The notes: generated from the letters alone by a model not told the origin. Counted from the first letter of the stretch, positions 1 through 9,128 are shown. The stretch: DNA of 64,000 nucleotides from JACOMS01 sp051252005 (GCA_051252005.1 JBPOEZ010000002.1:460022-524021); one strand, 5' to 3'. Numbers and translations are program-made.

Positions 1-19
1 AAACTCAAGAGATCTCTTT

Positions 20-565
20 ATGGCCCTAGCCGAAGCAATTTTAGTCTGTTTAACGGATCGCCCCATGAGCGGGTATGATCTTGCCAAAAACTTCGATGCA
101 TCAATCGGGTTTTTCTGGAGAGCGTCTCATCAGCAAATATACCGAGAGCTCGGCAAGCTACGGGAGAAAGGCTACGTCGATAGTCAGGAACTGTCGCAAA
201 ATGGCAAACCTAACAGGATCGTCCACACCATTACCACGGATGGCCGTACGGCTCTTAAAGCTTGGTCCACAAAGCCCAGCCGTATGCCGTCCATTAAAGA
301 TGATCTATTAGTGAAGTTCTACGCGTTAGAAAATGTCGATCTGTGCTCTCTGAAAGATCAACTCACCATTCGCATAGAACAGCATCAGGAAAAGCTCACT
401 AAATTTATCCGCATTAAAGAGCGTTATTATCAGGGAAATAACCTTCCGCTTAATCAACAGGGGAAACTCATGGTGTTAGACATGGGTATCGATAATGAAA
501 CCCGCAACATCGCCCAAATGCAGGACGCCATGGATAAAATTAGCGCCTTAAAAAAATCAATCTGA
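20..565 (+). CDS. PadR family transcriptional regulator
   Basis: A 181-residue protein with the PadR winged-helix N-terminus: the segment LTDRPMSGYDLAKNFD followed by QQIYRELGKLREKGYV is the usual recognition-helix and wing pattern. The C-terminal half is helical and charged, like the Vir_act_alpha_C dimerisation domain of the long PadR subfamily. Such proteins are usually repressors answering to small aromatic or stress ligands; the ligand here cannot be read. A 12-bp perfect palindrome, AAGAGATCTCTT (7-18), lies directly before the ATG and could be an autoregulatory site or simply contain the ribosome binding site. The window starts just upstream, so the promoter is not visible. It converges on gshB with a 5-bp gap. 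The family call is firm and the function is open. Confidence 0.88.
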   Translation: MALAEAILVCLTDRPMSGYDLAKNFDASIGFFWRASHQQIYRELGKLREKGYVDSQELSQNGKPNRIVHTITTDGRTALKAWSTKPSRMPSIKDDLLVKFYALENVDLCSLKDQLTIRIEQHQEKLTKFIRIKERYYQGNNLPLNQQGKLMVLDMGIDNETRNIAQMQDAMDKISALKKSI

Positions 566-570
566 TTGTT

Positions 571-1515
571 TTATTTCAACCGCTTTTCAATAGCGTCCCA
601 ACAAAGCGCTGCAGCGTCCAGACCGGAAAACCGCTTTAGTTCCTGAACGCCGGTGGGCGAGGTAATGTTGATCTCGGTCATCTTATCGCCAATCACGTCA
701 ATGCCGACTAATATCTGTCCGCGCTCTTTCAGCATCGGACCTATAGCATTGCAAATTTTCAAATCCGTCTCGGTAAGTTCTGTTGGCACAGCCGTACCGC
801 CCACATGCATGTTCGAGCGGGTTTCCCCTTTTTGCGGTACGCGGTTAATCGCGCCTACGGGCGTGCCGTCAATAATGATAATGCGCTTATCACCATTTAC
901 GACGTCTTTAAGAAAAGCCTGCGCAATAATCGGTTCTCGTGAGCCTTCAAAAAACATCTCTAGCAAAGACGAATAATTGCTATCGTCTTCTTTGACGAAA
1001 AACACACCCGCGCCGCCATTACCAAATAGAGGCTTTAAAATTATATTCTTATGCCGAGCGCGAAAATCATCAATCGCGGTCTTGCTCCGCGTAATTAGCG
1101 TCTCAGGCATAAGGTCAGGATAATCCAGCGGGAGAATTTTTTCCGGACAAGAGCGCACCCATTCTGGGTCATTGACCACTAACGTTTCGCCTTTTAGCCG
1201 TTCGAGCAAATGCGCCGCTGTAATGTAAGCCATATCAAATGGCGGGTCTTGGCGCATCCAAACCACATCAACATCTTTGGACAAGTCAATTTTACGGCGC
1301 GGCTCAAACGTCACATGATTACCATACTCACGCCGAACGGTCATAGGCCGTGCATAAGCCTCAATCCGGCCTTCATTATACACCAGATGCTCCGGCGCAT
1401 ATTCGAACAAAGTCATGCCCCTCGCGGCTGCAACTTCCGCCAAAGCAAAAGTAGTATCACCGTCAATGTTGACGGTTTCCATAGGGTCCATTTGAAATGC
1501 TACGCGTAATGTCAT
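571..1515 (-). CDS. gshB: Glutathione synthetase
   Basis: A 314-residue ATP-grasp ligase that joins gamma-glutamylcysteine and glycine to give glutathione in the cytoplasm. The N-terminal MTLRVAFQMDPMETVNIDGDTTF is the GshB signature in which the substrate-binding domain begins; further on are the ATP-grasp elements LKPLFGNGGAGVFFV, IAQAFLKDV and the metal-binding ending TEINITSPTGVQEL. The length matches the family (about 315). No gshA is in the window, as is common in alphaproteobacteria where the two genes are unlinked. It is transcribed alone on the minus strand. Confidence 0.96.
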   Translation of the reverse strand: MTLRVAFQMDPMETVNIDGDTTFALAEVAAARGMTLFEYAPEHLVYNEGRIEAYARPMTVRREYGNHVTFEPRRKIDLSKDVDVVWMRQDPPFDMAYITAAHLLERLKGETLVVNDPEWVRSCPEKILPLDYPDLMPETLITRSKTAIDDFRARHKNIILKPLFGNGGAGVFFVKEDDSNYSSLLEMFFEGSREPIIAQAFLKDVVNGDKRIIIIDGTPVGAINRVPQKGETRSNMHVGGTAVPTELTETDLKICNAIGPMLKERGQILVGIDVIGDKMTEINITSPTGVQELKRFSGLDAAALCWDAIEKRLK

Positions 1516-1637
1516 GCCGTGCTTGTGCCGAAAAGCAGGAGTAGGTGCAAGATCGATTTCGGCTTTGTGCGCAAATTAAAAGTCGAGCTTGCATGCCTGA
1601 CACGCGCGGCGCATTATCAAGTTTATAAGGAGCCGTT

Positions 1638-1961
1638 ATGAACGATATTATTGTAACCAACATAGAATCTGTCCCCGGACGGACGATCACCCAGCACCTC
1701 GGACTTGTTCAGGGCAACACTGTTAGAGCCAAACACGTAGGCCGAGATATTATGGCGGGGCTCAAAAATATAGTTGGAGGCGAACTTCGCGGCTATACGG
1801 AGCTTTTGACCGACGCCCGCGAAGAGGCCACAAACAGAATGATTGAGGCCGCGCACGAGCTCGGAGGTAATGCTGTCATTAATGTTCGCTTCTCTACATC
1901 GTCTGTCTCGGCGGGCGCTTCAGAACTCTATGTTTACGGAACCGCTGTGATTGTACAGTAA
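1638..1961 (+). CDS. YbjQ/UPF0145 family protein
   Basis: A 107-residue protein of the YbjQ (UPF0145, putative heavy-metal-binding) family. It shows the usual pattern: a start with IIVTNIESVPGRTITQHLGLVQGNTVRAKHVGRDIMAGLKNIVGGELRGYTELL broken over the first half, then an alanine-rich helix with EAxxRM and a closing GGNAVINVRFSTS strand. Family members form pentameric beta-barrel rings; their biochemical role is not settled. An AAGGAG-type site (about 1627-1632) fits the ATG. The stop overlaps the start of the next YbjQ-like gene (TAATG), so the two are translationally coupled paralogues. Confidence 0.9.
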   Translation: MNDIIVTNIESVPGRTITQHLGLVQGNTVRAKHVGRDIMAGLKNIVGGELRGYTELLTDAREEATNRMIEAAHELGGNAVINVRFSTSSVSAGASELYVYGTAVIVQ

Positions 1962-2401
1962 TGGCTACGCTTTTAACATTTATAGGCCTGCTGCTTATTG
2001 GACTGATCGCTGGCAGCCTTAATGAGCGCAATCATTTCAGACGCCTCGCGGCTGCCGAGACTGAACTCTCCCACATATTGGTCACCAACTTAAAACATAT
2101 TCCACATGCGATTGAGCCTGGCGGAGTTTTGGTGAGCGGGAACGTAGTTATTGCCGTAGATTATTTTAAACGCATCATGGCCGCTCTGCGAATGATATTT
2201 GGCGGAGAGCTTAGAGCCTATCAAACGCTTATGACCCGCGCGCGCCGCGAAGCCATAGTCAGAATGAAACGCGAAGCCGACGCTATGGGCGCGACCGCTG
2301 TCCATAATGTCCGGATTGAATTTTCCTCTATAGGGTCGCAGCCCAGTAAAATTGGCGGCACGGAACTTCTGGCGTACGGCACCGCCGTCAAAATCGCTTA
2401 A
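1961..2401 (+). CDS. Membrane-anchored YbjQ/UPF0145 family protein
   Basis: A 146-residue protein that begins with a hydrophobic helix (LLTFIGLLLIGLIAGSL, residues 3-19) and continues with a full YbjQ domain (IMAALRMIFGGELRAYQTL, then ARREAIVRMKREADAMGATAVHNVRI). It is a diverged paralogue of the gene just before, which it overlaps by one base, and differs mainly by the added membrane anchor. The pair could assemble a membrane-tethered mixed ring, but that is inference. Function unknown beyond the family. Confidence 0.88.
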   Translation: MATLLTFIGLLLIGLIAGSLNERNHFRRLAAAETELSHILVTNLKHIPHAIEPGGVLVSGNVVIAVDYFKRIMAALRMIFGGELRAYQTLMTRARREAIVRMKREADAMGATAVHNVRIEFSSIGSQPSKIGGTELLAYGTAVKIA

Positions 2402-2412
2402 AGGACACAGCC

Positions 2413-2754
2413 ATGACACTCACCGTCTATCACCTCAAAACCTGCGATACATGCCGAAAGGCCATTAAAGCCTTGAAAGCCACGGGTCATGACCTCGCTC
2501 TTATTGATGTCAGAGCCAGCGACCTCTCCCGCAGCGAGATTGCGAGCCTTGCGAAAAAAGCAGGCTGGGAAACACTGCTCAACACGCGGTCAACAACGTG
2601 GCGCGGCCTTACGGATGCTGACAAAAATGACATGGACGCGCCCAAAGCCATCGCCCTCATGACGGCGCATCCAACGCTGATTAAACGTCCCGTTATTGTA
2701 AACGGCGAAACGATAACAGTTGGCTGGACACCCGCCGTTCAAAGCCTTTATTAA
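2413..2754 (+). CDS. ArsC/Spx family (YffB-like) thioredoxin-fold protein
   Basis: A 113-residue protein with a CxxC at the start of a thioredoxin fold (KTCDTCRKAIKAL), and the Spx/YffB hallmarks TTWRGLTDADKNDMD and the cis-proline segment LIKRPVIVNG. Relatives include true arsenate reductases, Spx regulators and the YffB group of unknown function. The TxWR segment and the lack of an ars operon favour the YffB-like group, possibly a glutathione-dependent thiol reductase. It lies 11 bp after the YbjQ pair and probably shares their transcript. Confidence 0.85.
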   Translation: MTLTVYHLKTCDTCRKAIKALKATGHDLALIDVRASDLSRSEIASLAKKAGWETLLNTRSTTWRGLTDADKNDMDAPKAIALMTAHPTLIKRPVIVNGETITVGWTPAVQSLY

Positions 2755-2785
2755 TTCTGGCTTGATTAATTCTAGTTTGGCGAAC

Positions 2786-3766
2786 TTACGCTAGAAAAGA
2801 ATAGGTGTAATCACGCGCCTGACCGTAACGGTTTTCGATTTGAATTAATCCCGTTTGAACCGAAATTGACGTTTGGTTCGCCCCTCCCATCGTTCCGGTT
2901 AAAGCCGTTTGTCCAAGATTATCTATTCCGGCCAGTTTCGCCAGTGTAAGCAAGGTTAAAGACGGGCCGGTATCATAGACGAACAGTCCCGTATGATAGC
3001 TCTGCGGGTAGCCCGATGCGCTCGTAAGCGTGACGAGTATAACGCCTCCCGGCGCAGGGACGGAAATCTCAGCAATACTATCAACACCTACCGTGACGGT
3101 TCCGCTACGCAGCGCCGGAGTCTTAATCCCTGCCACTTCGGCCTCTATGGTCAGTTGTTCATCCCAAGTGGCCCCGTCTGCACTTGTTTTCATGCTAAGT
3201 GCATCATCACCAATGAGGCCTATTTCGGCCCGACCTGAAAAGCCCGTTTGAAAAAGAACGCTCGCCATATTCGCGAGCGCGTTCTTGTTCACTTTGACCT
3301 GATGGCCAGTCCCGCTGTGACTAAATAGTGACGCATCAGAGGCAACGCTTAGCCGGTTTCCGCTGTCTGCCGACGCGTTAATTCCAACATGATCCAGATT
3401 ATCAAATTCCGTCGGTTCGGGCGGAAGAAGATTATGCCACGCTGCGTCTGAGAATATTTGAAAATCTTGCGTCTCCAGAGTCCATACGGTCCAGCCGTCT
3501 TGCGGAAGCAAGTAGAGCCAAGCGCCGTCCTGCCAAACCGCGATATGGGCTGGATAGGCGCTCCAGTCTCCCGAAGGCATGTCCGAAAGGCCGTAGCGCG
3601 CGCCTTGTACGGGATCAGAAATAGGCACTGACACATCCATCGCAGCGACAGACATATGCGTAACAGCGTCGAGGCGGCGTACGGCCTCATTGTAGGTAAC
3701 ATGTTTTTGCGCCTGTCCCGGCATTATATAGGGAAGGTCCAAGTGAGGGGTTTGTGTTGAAGTCAT
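2786..3766 (-). CDS. DUF2793 domain-containing protein
   Basis: A 326-residue protein whose N-terminal 100 residues are the DUF2793 domain: LPYIMPGQAQKHVTYNEAVRRLDAV, then DPVQGARYGL and GAWLYLLPQDGWTVWTLE. The C-terminal part is rich in Ser, Thr, Gly and Asn with beta-strand periodicity, like a tail-fibre or spike body. DUF2793 proteins are frequent in alphaproteobacteria, often beside phage-like or gene-transfer-agent genes. No capsid, portal or tail gene is nearby. A good AAGGAT site lies 6 bases before the ATG. It is a virion-decoration type protein by family association only; the role is unproven. Confidence 0.82.
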   Translation of the reverse strand: MTSTQTPHLDLPYIMPGQAQKHVTYNEAVRRLDAVTHMSVAAMDVSVPISDPVQGARYGLSDMPSGDWSAYPAHIAVWQDGAWLYLLPQDGWTVWTLETQDFQIFSDAAWHNLLPPEPTEFDNLDHVGINASADSGNRLSVASDASLFSHSGTGHQVKVNKNALANMASVLFQTGFSGRAEIGLIGDDALSMKTSADGATWDEQLTIEAEVAGIKTPALRSGTVTVGVDSIAEISVPAPGGVILVTLTSASGYPQSYHTGLFVYDTGPSLTLLTLAKLAGIDNLGQTALTGTMGGANQTSISVQTGLIQIENRYGQARDYTYSFLA

Positions 3767-3818
3767 AATTTATCCTTTCATTTGTGAAAGAATAAGAGCG
3801 GAAGAAAGCGTGAGGATT

Positions 3819-3853
3819 AAAAACAAAAGCGCCCCGCAAAAACGGGGCGCTTT
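3819..3853 (-). terminator. Rho-independent terminator of the M49-like peptidase gene
   Basis: An 11-bp perfect stem, AAAGCGCCCCG (3826-3836) with CGGGGCGCTTT (3843-3853), and a six-base loop. Read on the minus strand it is followed by a T-rich tract (3825-3819). It lies just past the stop of the minus-strand peptidase gene that ends at 3875. Confidence 0.88.
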
Positions 3854-3874
3854 AGATATTTAGTGTAGGATTAG

Positions 3875-5548
3875 TTAGATCTTTTCAGGATAAATTGGAC
3901 GAATATCAATCGGAATGTGGTCAAGATCGCCAAGCACTGTTTTTGCGGCATCATCCAATGGAAGGTATTTTTCCAAAAATGCTGCAGCATTGTCATAATT
4001 GCCGTCACCTTGAACCTTGACCACCATCGCTGTGAGATCAGAAATCGCTTGTTCTAACTTGTCGAAATCGAGCTTGAAACGTTTTTCTTCAGGAAGCCAT
4101 GTCGCCGCGCCCACTTCGCGGTAATAATTATACTGAAACGCCGCGCCTTTCGCATGGGCCGCTTGCACGCCGAACCGCATAGACCGAAACTTGCCGGAAA
4201 AATATGTCGCCAGAAACGCTTCCTTTTCAGAAACAGGTAATTCACCGCGCTCCATCATATACAAAATATTATAGGCGCCCATGACGTCCGCTTTGCCTTC
4301 TTCAAGGCCAGAATACAGCTCTTTAAGCTGCGCCGTAACTGTTGTTTCTTTGCCGTCGACAATGATAGATCCCGGCCCCAACGAGTGTGATAACTCATGG
4401 AAAAGCGTATTGTGGGACATCCATTTTTTCGCTGTCTTCTTGGCTTGTTCAGGAACTAAGACCCGCTCTCCAATCGGAGAGAGAATGCGATCATATTTCG
4501 CACCCAAAACATTATTAAGGATAACCTTCTTTGCGCCCTTTGCTTCGCGGACGCGCTCATCATTTGGCAGATTAAACGCAATCGTCTGTACGCCCGGTAC
4601 ATTATCGCCGCCGCCTTGGATTTGATACGTCACAGCGATTGGACTTTCAAAGCCGCGCTTGAAGTTTTTATAGCTGTCCTCAACAGGGAGGTTCGCTTCC
4701 ATATCGCGCAAATAATGTTTGTATTTATCAAGGGCTGCTGATTCTTCTGGGTTCTTAATCGTAACAAAACTCTCATAAGCGGTTTTATAACCGTAAAGCC
4801 CGTCATCATAGGTTTCGTAAGGGCCGATAGCGACTTCGATATTGCCTTCAAGATCCATCCACGCCATTTCAGATTCGAAATAATCGTCGCTTAAGAACGC
4901 GTCAGCCCGCAAGCGTAAGAACCGCTTAAGGCTTGGCTCTTCGGAGAGGTCAGCCGCTTCGCGCATAAGCTTTGCGGCCGGCTCAATCCACTCAGCGTAG
5001 GCTGTATGGTAAGGCACTGCGATGAGCTTATCACCGTCTCGACGAATGACCGTGTAGCCTGAACGGAAAGCGGCTTCGTCGCTCGGGTTCGCTGTGATCC
5101 ACGCTTCAAATTCGTCTTTCGTCATATCCGCTGGATAAAAACCAGCACCCGCAGGACAAGCGGTTTCGCCGTAAAACACGTGAGCTTCTTCGAGCGTGTC
5201 ACACACACCGAAATGCTCATCAAACATTTTGAGAACAATGTCTTTGTCGGCGCGGTCTGAGGCGGCGATTTCTTTTCGAATAGCTGGATTATTGGGATTA
5301 AGCTGACGGAGGTAAATCTCGCTCATATAGGCGCTGGCCTGAATAAGCTTGTTCACAACGGCCTTTTCCGACGGCGACAAAAAGGATGTATCCGATGTCA
5401 TCTCGACTGGCGCAAATTTGGCATATTGCGCGGCAATATCATATCCGCCTTCTGTTGCAGCAGCAGTAGATGTGTCTGTTGGAGCCGTTTTGGGCGTGCA
5501 ACCTGCGATAAGGGCCGCCGCTGCGATTGAGGTTAAAAGAAAGCGCAT
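3875..5548 (-). CDS. M49-like zinc metallopeptidase lipoprotein
   Basis: A 557-residue protein with a lipoprotein signal (MRFLLTSIAAAALIAGC, lipobox IAGC). The zinc site is HELSH at about 384-388, with a second acidic motif LEEGKAD at about 416-421 that should supply the third ligand. This arrangement resembles dipeptidyl peptidase III (family M49), where the first motif is normally HExxGH. Here it is HELSHSLG, without the extra residue, as in a group of bacterial proteins usually annotated as DPP III-like. It probably degrades peptides in the periplasm. A diverged paralogue lies at 45589-47400. Its own terminator follows. The peptidase class is secure; dipeptidyl specificity is inference. 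Confidence 0.8.
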   Translation of the reverse strand: MRFLLTSIAAAALIAGCTPKTAPTDTSTAAATEGGYDIAAQYAKFAPVEMTSDTSFLSPSEKAVVNKLIQASAYMSEIYLRQLNPNNPAIRKEIAASDRADKDIVLKMFDEHFGVCDTLEEAHVFYGETACPAGAGFYPADMTKDEFEAWITANPSDEAAFRSGYTVIRRDGDKLIAVPYHTAYAEWIEPAAKLMREAADLSEEPSLKRFLRLRADAFLSDDYFESEMAWMDLEGNIEVAIGPYETYDDGLYGYKTAYESFVTIKNPEESAALDKYKHYLRDMEANLPVEDSYKNFKRGFESPIAVTYQIQGGGDNVPGVQTIAFNLPNDERVREAKGAKKVILNNVLGAKYDRILSPIGERVLVPEQAKKTAKKWMSHNTLFHELSHSLGPGSIIVDGKETTVTAQLKELYSGLEEGKADVMGAYNILYMMERGELPVSEKEAFLATYFSGKFRSMRFGVQAAHAKGAAFQYNYYREVGAATWLPEEKRFKLDFDKLEQAISDLTAMVVKVQGDGNYDNAAAFLEKYLPLDDAAKTVLGDLDHIPIDIRPIYPEKI

Positions 5549-5558
5549 AATGTTTATC

Positions 5559-5996
5559 CTATTGTTCTAAGGCGGCGATTATTTTCGCAGCTTGTTGTTG
5601 TAGCTCATCCATATCGGCCATCTCGCCGCTTGCATGAGCGCCTAACGCGCCGTTCGTATAACGCGGGATGATGTGGAAATGAAGATGAAATACAGTCTGC
5701 CCTGCTGGCGCGCCGTTAAACTGCGTAATGATAATGCCGTCCGGAGACATGGCTTCATTCACAGCCGCCGCGATCTTTTGCGTCCGGCCAATAAGACGGC
5801 CAAGAGTTTTTCCCGTTGCGTCCAAAAGGTTCCGCGAAGGCGCTTTGGGGATAACAAGGCAATGCCCAGATGACTGCGGGAAGGCATCCATAAATGCCAA
5901 AATATGCTCATCCTCATAGACCTTCGCGCACGGTATCTCGCCGCGAATTATTTTCGCGAAAATATTACTCGAGTCGTATTCACCATTAAGAGACAT
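5559..5996 (-). CDS. HIT family nucleotide-binding protein
   Basis: A 145-residue histidine-triad protein. The C-terminal HLHFHIIPRY segment holds the HxHxH catalytic triad and the N-terminal IFAKIIRGEIPCAKVYEDEHILAFMD is the standard Hint/HinT beginning, with GHCLVIPKAP between. Members hydrolyse nucleotidyl phosphoramidates or dinucleotides. The start overlaps the end of the next upstream gene (5986-6474) by 11 bases, so the two are cotranscribed. The cellular substrate is unknown. Confidence 0.92.
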   Translation of the reverse strand: MSLNGEYDSSNIFAKIIRGEIPCAKVYEDEHILAFMDAFPQSSGHCLVIPKAPSRNLLDATGKTLGRLIGRTQKIAAAVNEAMSPDGIIITQFNGAPAGQTVFHLHFHIIPRYTNGALGAHASGEMADMDELQQQAAKIIAALEQ

Positions 5997-6474
5997 GCTT
6001 CATCCTCATGCGCGGAAGCGCGATATACCGTGCATGTAATAATATCGGCGCAATAATAAGCAAAGATATTCCGCATATTCTCGACAGCGCATTGTCTATT
6101 AAGACTAAAATGACACCGACTATTAACAACCAAAAGGACGGTAAAAATAATATTGGAAGAAAGAGCATTGGCAGCAACCCCGATAGACCGCCAACAAAAC
6201 TAGCTTTGACCCATTGTCCGTATTTTTTCTCTGGCAAAGGGTCATAATCATCAAGGGGTTCAGATTTTATCGATGTTAAATATTCGTTCGCCTCATCAGC
6301 CTCGCTATCAGGTAACAGAATTATTAGTCCCCCTAACGCTAGCATCTCCAACGAAAAAGCATAAGCATAATGTTGGTTTTGAAAGACCGGATCAAAACCG
6401 CCTGCCTTTAGCGCCGAAAACTCAACAAGCCCGTCGCCGATGTTGTTGTATCGTCTGAAAACAGAAAGACTCAT
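5986..6474 (-). CDS. DUF2007-like protein with membrane helices
   Basis: A 162-residue protein. The first 75 residues read like a DUF2007 (putative PII-like signalling) domain: VEFSALKAGGFDPVFQNQHYA and GGLIILLPDSEADEANEYL. Two or three hydrophobic helices follow (about 90-150, rich in Leu, Ile and Pro). Its start overlaps the stop of the FemAB-like gene by 4 bases (ATGA), and its end overlaps the HIT gene. The family match is by eye and moderate; the fusion of such a domain to membrane helices is a common arrangement of unknown role. Confidence 0.65.
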   Translation of the reverse strand: MSLSVFRRYNNIGDGLVEFSALKAGGFDPVFQNQHYAYAFSLEMLALGGLIILLPDSEADEANEYLTSIKSEPLDDYDPLPEKKYGQWVKASFVGGLSGLLPMLFLPILFLPSFWLLIVGVILVLIDNALSRICGISLLIIAPILLHARYIALPRMRMKHVS

Positions 6475-7625
6475 ATGATCTCCTTTTTGAACGGCGTATG
6501 CTGCGCCAATATTTGGATTTCATGATCAACCGCGCGGCGTTCTTCTGTCAAGTAGTCTTCAATCGCAGCATGCAGTCCGGAATGAGTCAGCATATGCGCG
6601 GAATGCGTGGCCACAGGTTCGTAGCCTCGCGCCAGTTTATGCTCCCCTTGCGCGCCCGCTTCTACCCGCGCGAGGCCAAGCTCAATCGCGGCCTCTATGG
6701 CTTGATAGTAGCACAGTTCAAAATGCAGGAACGGCTTATGCATCAGCGCGCCCCAATTTCGGCCATAAAGCGCTTCGCCGCCAATAAAGTTCAGCGCTGC
6801 CGCAAACGGCGTTCCGCCCTCTTCTGCGATCACTAATAGAATATCCGCCGCCATGCTTTCGTGAATACGGGCAAAGAACTCTCGGTTCAAATAGGGCGTT
6901 CCCCACTTTCTCTCGCCTGTATCCAAATAACACTTGTAAAACAGGTCCCAATGCTCCGGCTTTATATCATCCCCCGTGAGCCGCTTAATATTTATGCCGT
7001 CTTGCGCCTCGCGTCTTTCGCGGCGGATATTTTTGCGTTTCTTTGACGACAAAGCTGCGAGGAAACCCTCAAAGGTCTCATAGCCGCGATTGAAGAAATG
7101 AAACTGACGATCCTCCCGCGCCAGAAAACCGAGCTTTCCCAAAACGTTCCGGTCATCCTCTTGCAGGAACGTCAGATGCACGCCCGACATATCCCATTCC
7201 TGCGCGGCTTGTATCATGGCCGATGCCAAACCCACTTTAGCCTCTCGCGTTTTCGCAAAAAGGCGCGGCCCTGTAACAGGCGTGAACGGAACGCTGCATT
7301 GCAGCTTTGGATAATAATGCCCGCCCGCGCGGTGCAGCGCGTCCGCCCAGCCATGGTCAAAAACATATTCGCCGCGTGAATGGCTTTTGACGTAAAGCGG
7401 GGCCGCGCCCACCGGAACATCGTTTTCATCCATCAACCAAATATGCCGAGGCGCCCAGCCCGTTTCGACGATAGCGCTTCCGCTTTCTTCTAGAGCGTTT
7501 AAAAACCGCCATGACAAAAAGGGGTGTCCAGTTAATCCTTCGGGCTGGCCAAGAGCGTCCCAAGCCGCTTCGTCCACATCATGGATGCGCGAAAGAATTT
7601 GAGCCTTAAACACCGTATCATTCAT
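6471..7625 (-). CDS. FemAB-like GNAT acyltransferase (COG3146/DUF482)
   Basis: A 384-residue protein of the peptidoglycan-biosynthesis/FemAB-like group. Typical segments are GHPFLSWRFLNALEESGS near the N-terminus, APLYVKSHSRGEYVFDHGWADA, and LSSKKRKNIRRERREA followed by YGRNWGALMHKPFLHFELCYYQAIEAAI and GAQGEHKLARGYEP near the end. Members have two tandem GNAT folds; some transfer amino acids or acyl groups, but the substrate of this clade is not established. It follows the nhaC-type gene by 4 bp in the same direction and overlaps the next gene by 4 bases. Confidence 0.85.
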   Translation of the reverse strand: MNDTVFKAQILSRIHDVDEAAWDALGQPEGLTGHPFLSWRFLNALEESGSAIVETGWAPRHIWLMDENDVPVGAAPLYVKSHSRGEYVFDHGWADALHRAGGHYYPKLQCSVPFTPVTGPRLFAKTREAKVGLASAMIQAAQEWDMSGVHLTFLQEDDRNVLGKLGFLAREDRQFHFFNRGYETFEGFLAALSSKKRKNIRRERREAQDGINIKRLTGDDIKPEHWDLFYKCYLDTGERKWGTPYLNREFFARIHESMAADILLVIAEEGGTPFAAALNFIGGEALYGRNWGALMHKPFLHFELCYYQAIEAAIELGLARVEAGAQGEHKLARGYEPVATHSAHMLTHSGLHAAIEDYLTEERRAVDHEIQILAQHTPFKKEII

Positions 7626-7629
7626 AGAA

Positions 7630-9111
7630 CTAAATAGCCGCGAACCCTAAAATTAAATAGAGAACAATGCTCAGCAGACCTGCAATTATAGCATAGGGGA
7701 TTTGCGTTCTGACATGGTCAATATGATCGTTAGCCGTTGCCATAGATGTAATGATTGTCGTGTCTGACGTCGGGGAACAATGATCGCCAAATATACCGCC
7801 GCCAATCGCGGCCGCAACGGCAAGGCTCATATTCACACCCATGCTCTCTGAAAGAGGAACTGCCACGGCAATCATGATCGCAAATGCGCCCCAGCTTGTA
7901 CCCGTGCTGAACGCGATAAAAGACGCTAGAATGAAAATAAGCGCTGGCACAATCGCAGGGGTAATAAAGCCGCTTGCAAGATCTGCCATATATTGCCCCG
8001 TACCGAGGTCACGGCACATATCATTCAGCGCAAACGAAAGAACCGTCAGCAGCGTAATGCCAACCATACCTGACATGCCCGTCAGGCACAGCTCGATCAT
8101 TTCGCGAATGCCGAAAAGCTTTTGCGACTTATACATAAGCATGGCGATGATGATAGCGCCGCTAACCGCGTAAAGCACTGCCGCCGATCCCGACCCTGTT
8201 TTCATGGCGTCCCACGCTTTTGTCAGTCCCTCGCCGTTCGCCTCTGCCCATCCCGTATAGATGAGAAATACAAACATCAAAACAACCATGGATAACACAG
8301 GAACAATCATATTCACCGCCCGCAAAGGTAGGCCGTCCTTAACCTCCATCATCGAAATAGAATCGTCCATCATCGGTACGGCTCCGTCGCGTAGGACCTT
8401 CCCCGTTTCGCGCGCGCGGGTCTCCGCTGTCTTCATGTCGCCCCAATCCCATCCCGTCCAAATCACAACAAAAATCAACACGATCGTCAGGATCGGATAA
8501 AAATTATAGAGGATTGATCCGGCCAGAACCGTAAACGGCTCGCTCACACCCTGCGCCAAAAGTAGCCCCATAATGAACGCGCCCCAAGCGTTGAACGGGA
8601 CAAGCACGCACATGGGCGCGCAAGTTGAATCGGCAATATAGCCAAGCTTCTCTCGCGGAATTTTCAGGCGATCAAAAATAGGGCGATAGAGCGTGCCGAC
8701 GGTTAGGATAGAAATGTTCGTTTCAATGAAAAGCACAATTCCAGTCAACGCCGAAAGAGTTTCAACGACCTTACGATTGCCCTTCCCCGCTTGGTTGTTA
8801 CCGATTTTTTCAAGACCAACAAGGATACGGCCAATAAACCCCTCAACGCCCCCTGACCTCTGAATAAGAGCAATTAAAGCGCCCATGATAAGCGTAAATA
8901 CAACAAACCGCGCATTATCAGTATTTGTCAAAACACCGATTTGGGCTTCTACCGCGCCAATCGTGCCTTCCAGTGGGTGCCAGCCCGCCAAGATAATATA
9001 GCCCATCCAAATTCCGACAGCGAGCGCGAGGAAGACTTGCCGCGTCCAAAGCGCAAGGCCAATCGCGACCAGCGGCGGTACAATTGATAAAATGCCAAAC
9101 GTCGGTTCCAT
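7630..9111 (-). CDS. NhaC family Na+/H+ antiporter
   Basis: A 493-residue inner-membrane protein with 11-12 hydrophobic segments. The segment GGGIFGDHCSPTSDTTIITSMAT is the diagnostic NhaC motif, and STCAPMCVLVPFNAWGAF carries another conserved transport-site region. It should exchange Na+ (or Li+) for protons, suited to a marine habitat; some relatives carry malate or amino acids instead. It heads a compact minus-strand run with the acyltransferase, the DUF2007-like protein and the HIT protein. Confidence 0.9.
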   Translation of the reverse strand: MEPTFGILSIVPPLVAIGLALWTRQVFLALAVGIWMGYIILAGWHPLEGTIGAVEAQIGVLTNTDNARFVVFTLIMGALIALIQRSGGVEGFIGRILVGLEKIGNNQAGKGNRKVVETLSALTGIVLFIETNISILTVGTLYRPIFDRLKIPREKLGYIADSTCAPMCVLVPFNAWGAFIMGLLLAQGVSEPFTVLAGSILYNFYPILTIVLIFVVIWTGWDWGDMKTAETRARETGKVLRDGAVPMMDDSISMMEVKDGLPLRAVNMIVPVLSMVVLMFVFLIYTGWAEANGEGLTKAWDAMKTGSGSAAVLYAVSGAIIIAMLMYKSQKLFGIREMIELCLTGMSGMVGITLLTVLSFALNDMCRDLGTGQYMADLASGFITPAIVPALIFILASFIAFSTGTSWGAFAIMIAVAVPLSESMGVNMSLAVAAAIGGGIFGDHCSPTSDTTIITSMATANDHIDHVRTQIPYAIIAGLLSIVLYLILGFAAI

Positions 9112-9128
9112 TTTATCTTTCTAGCGGC

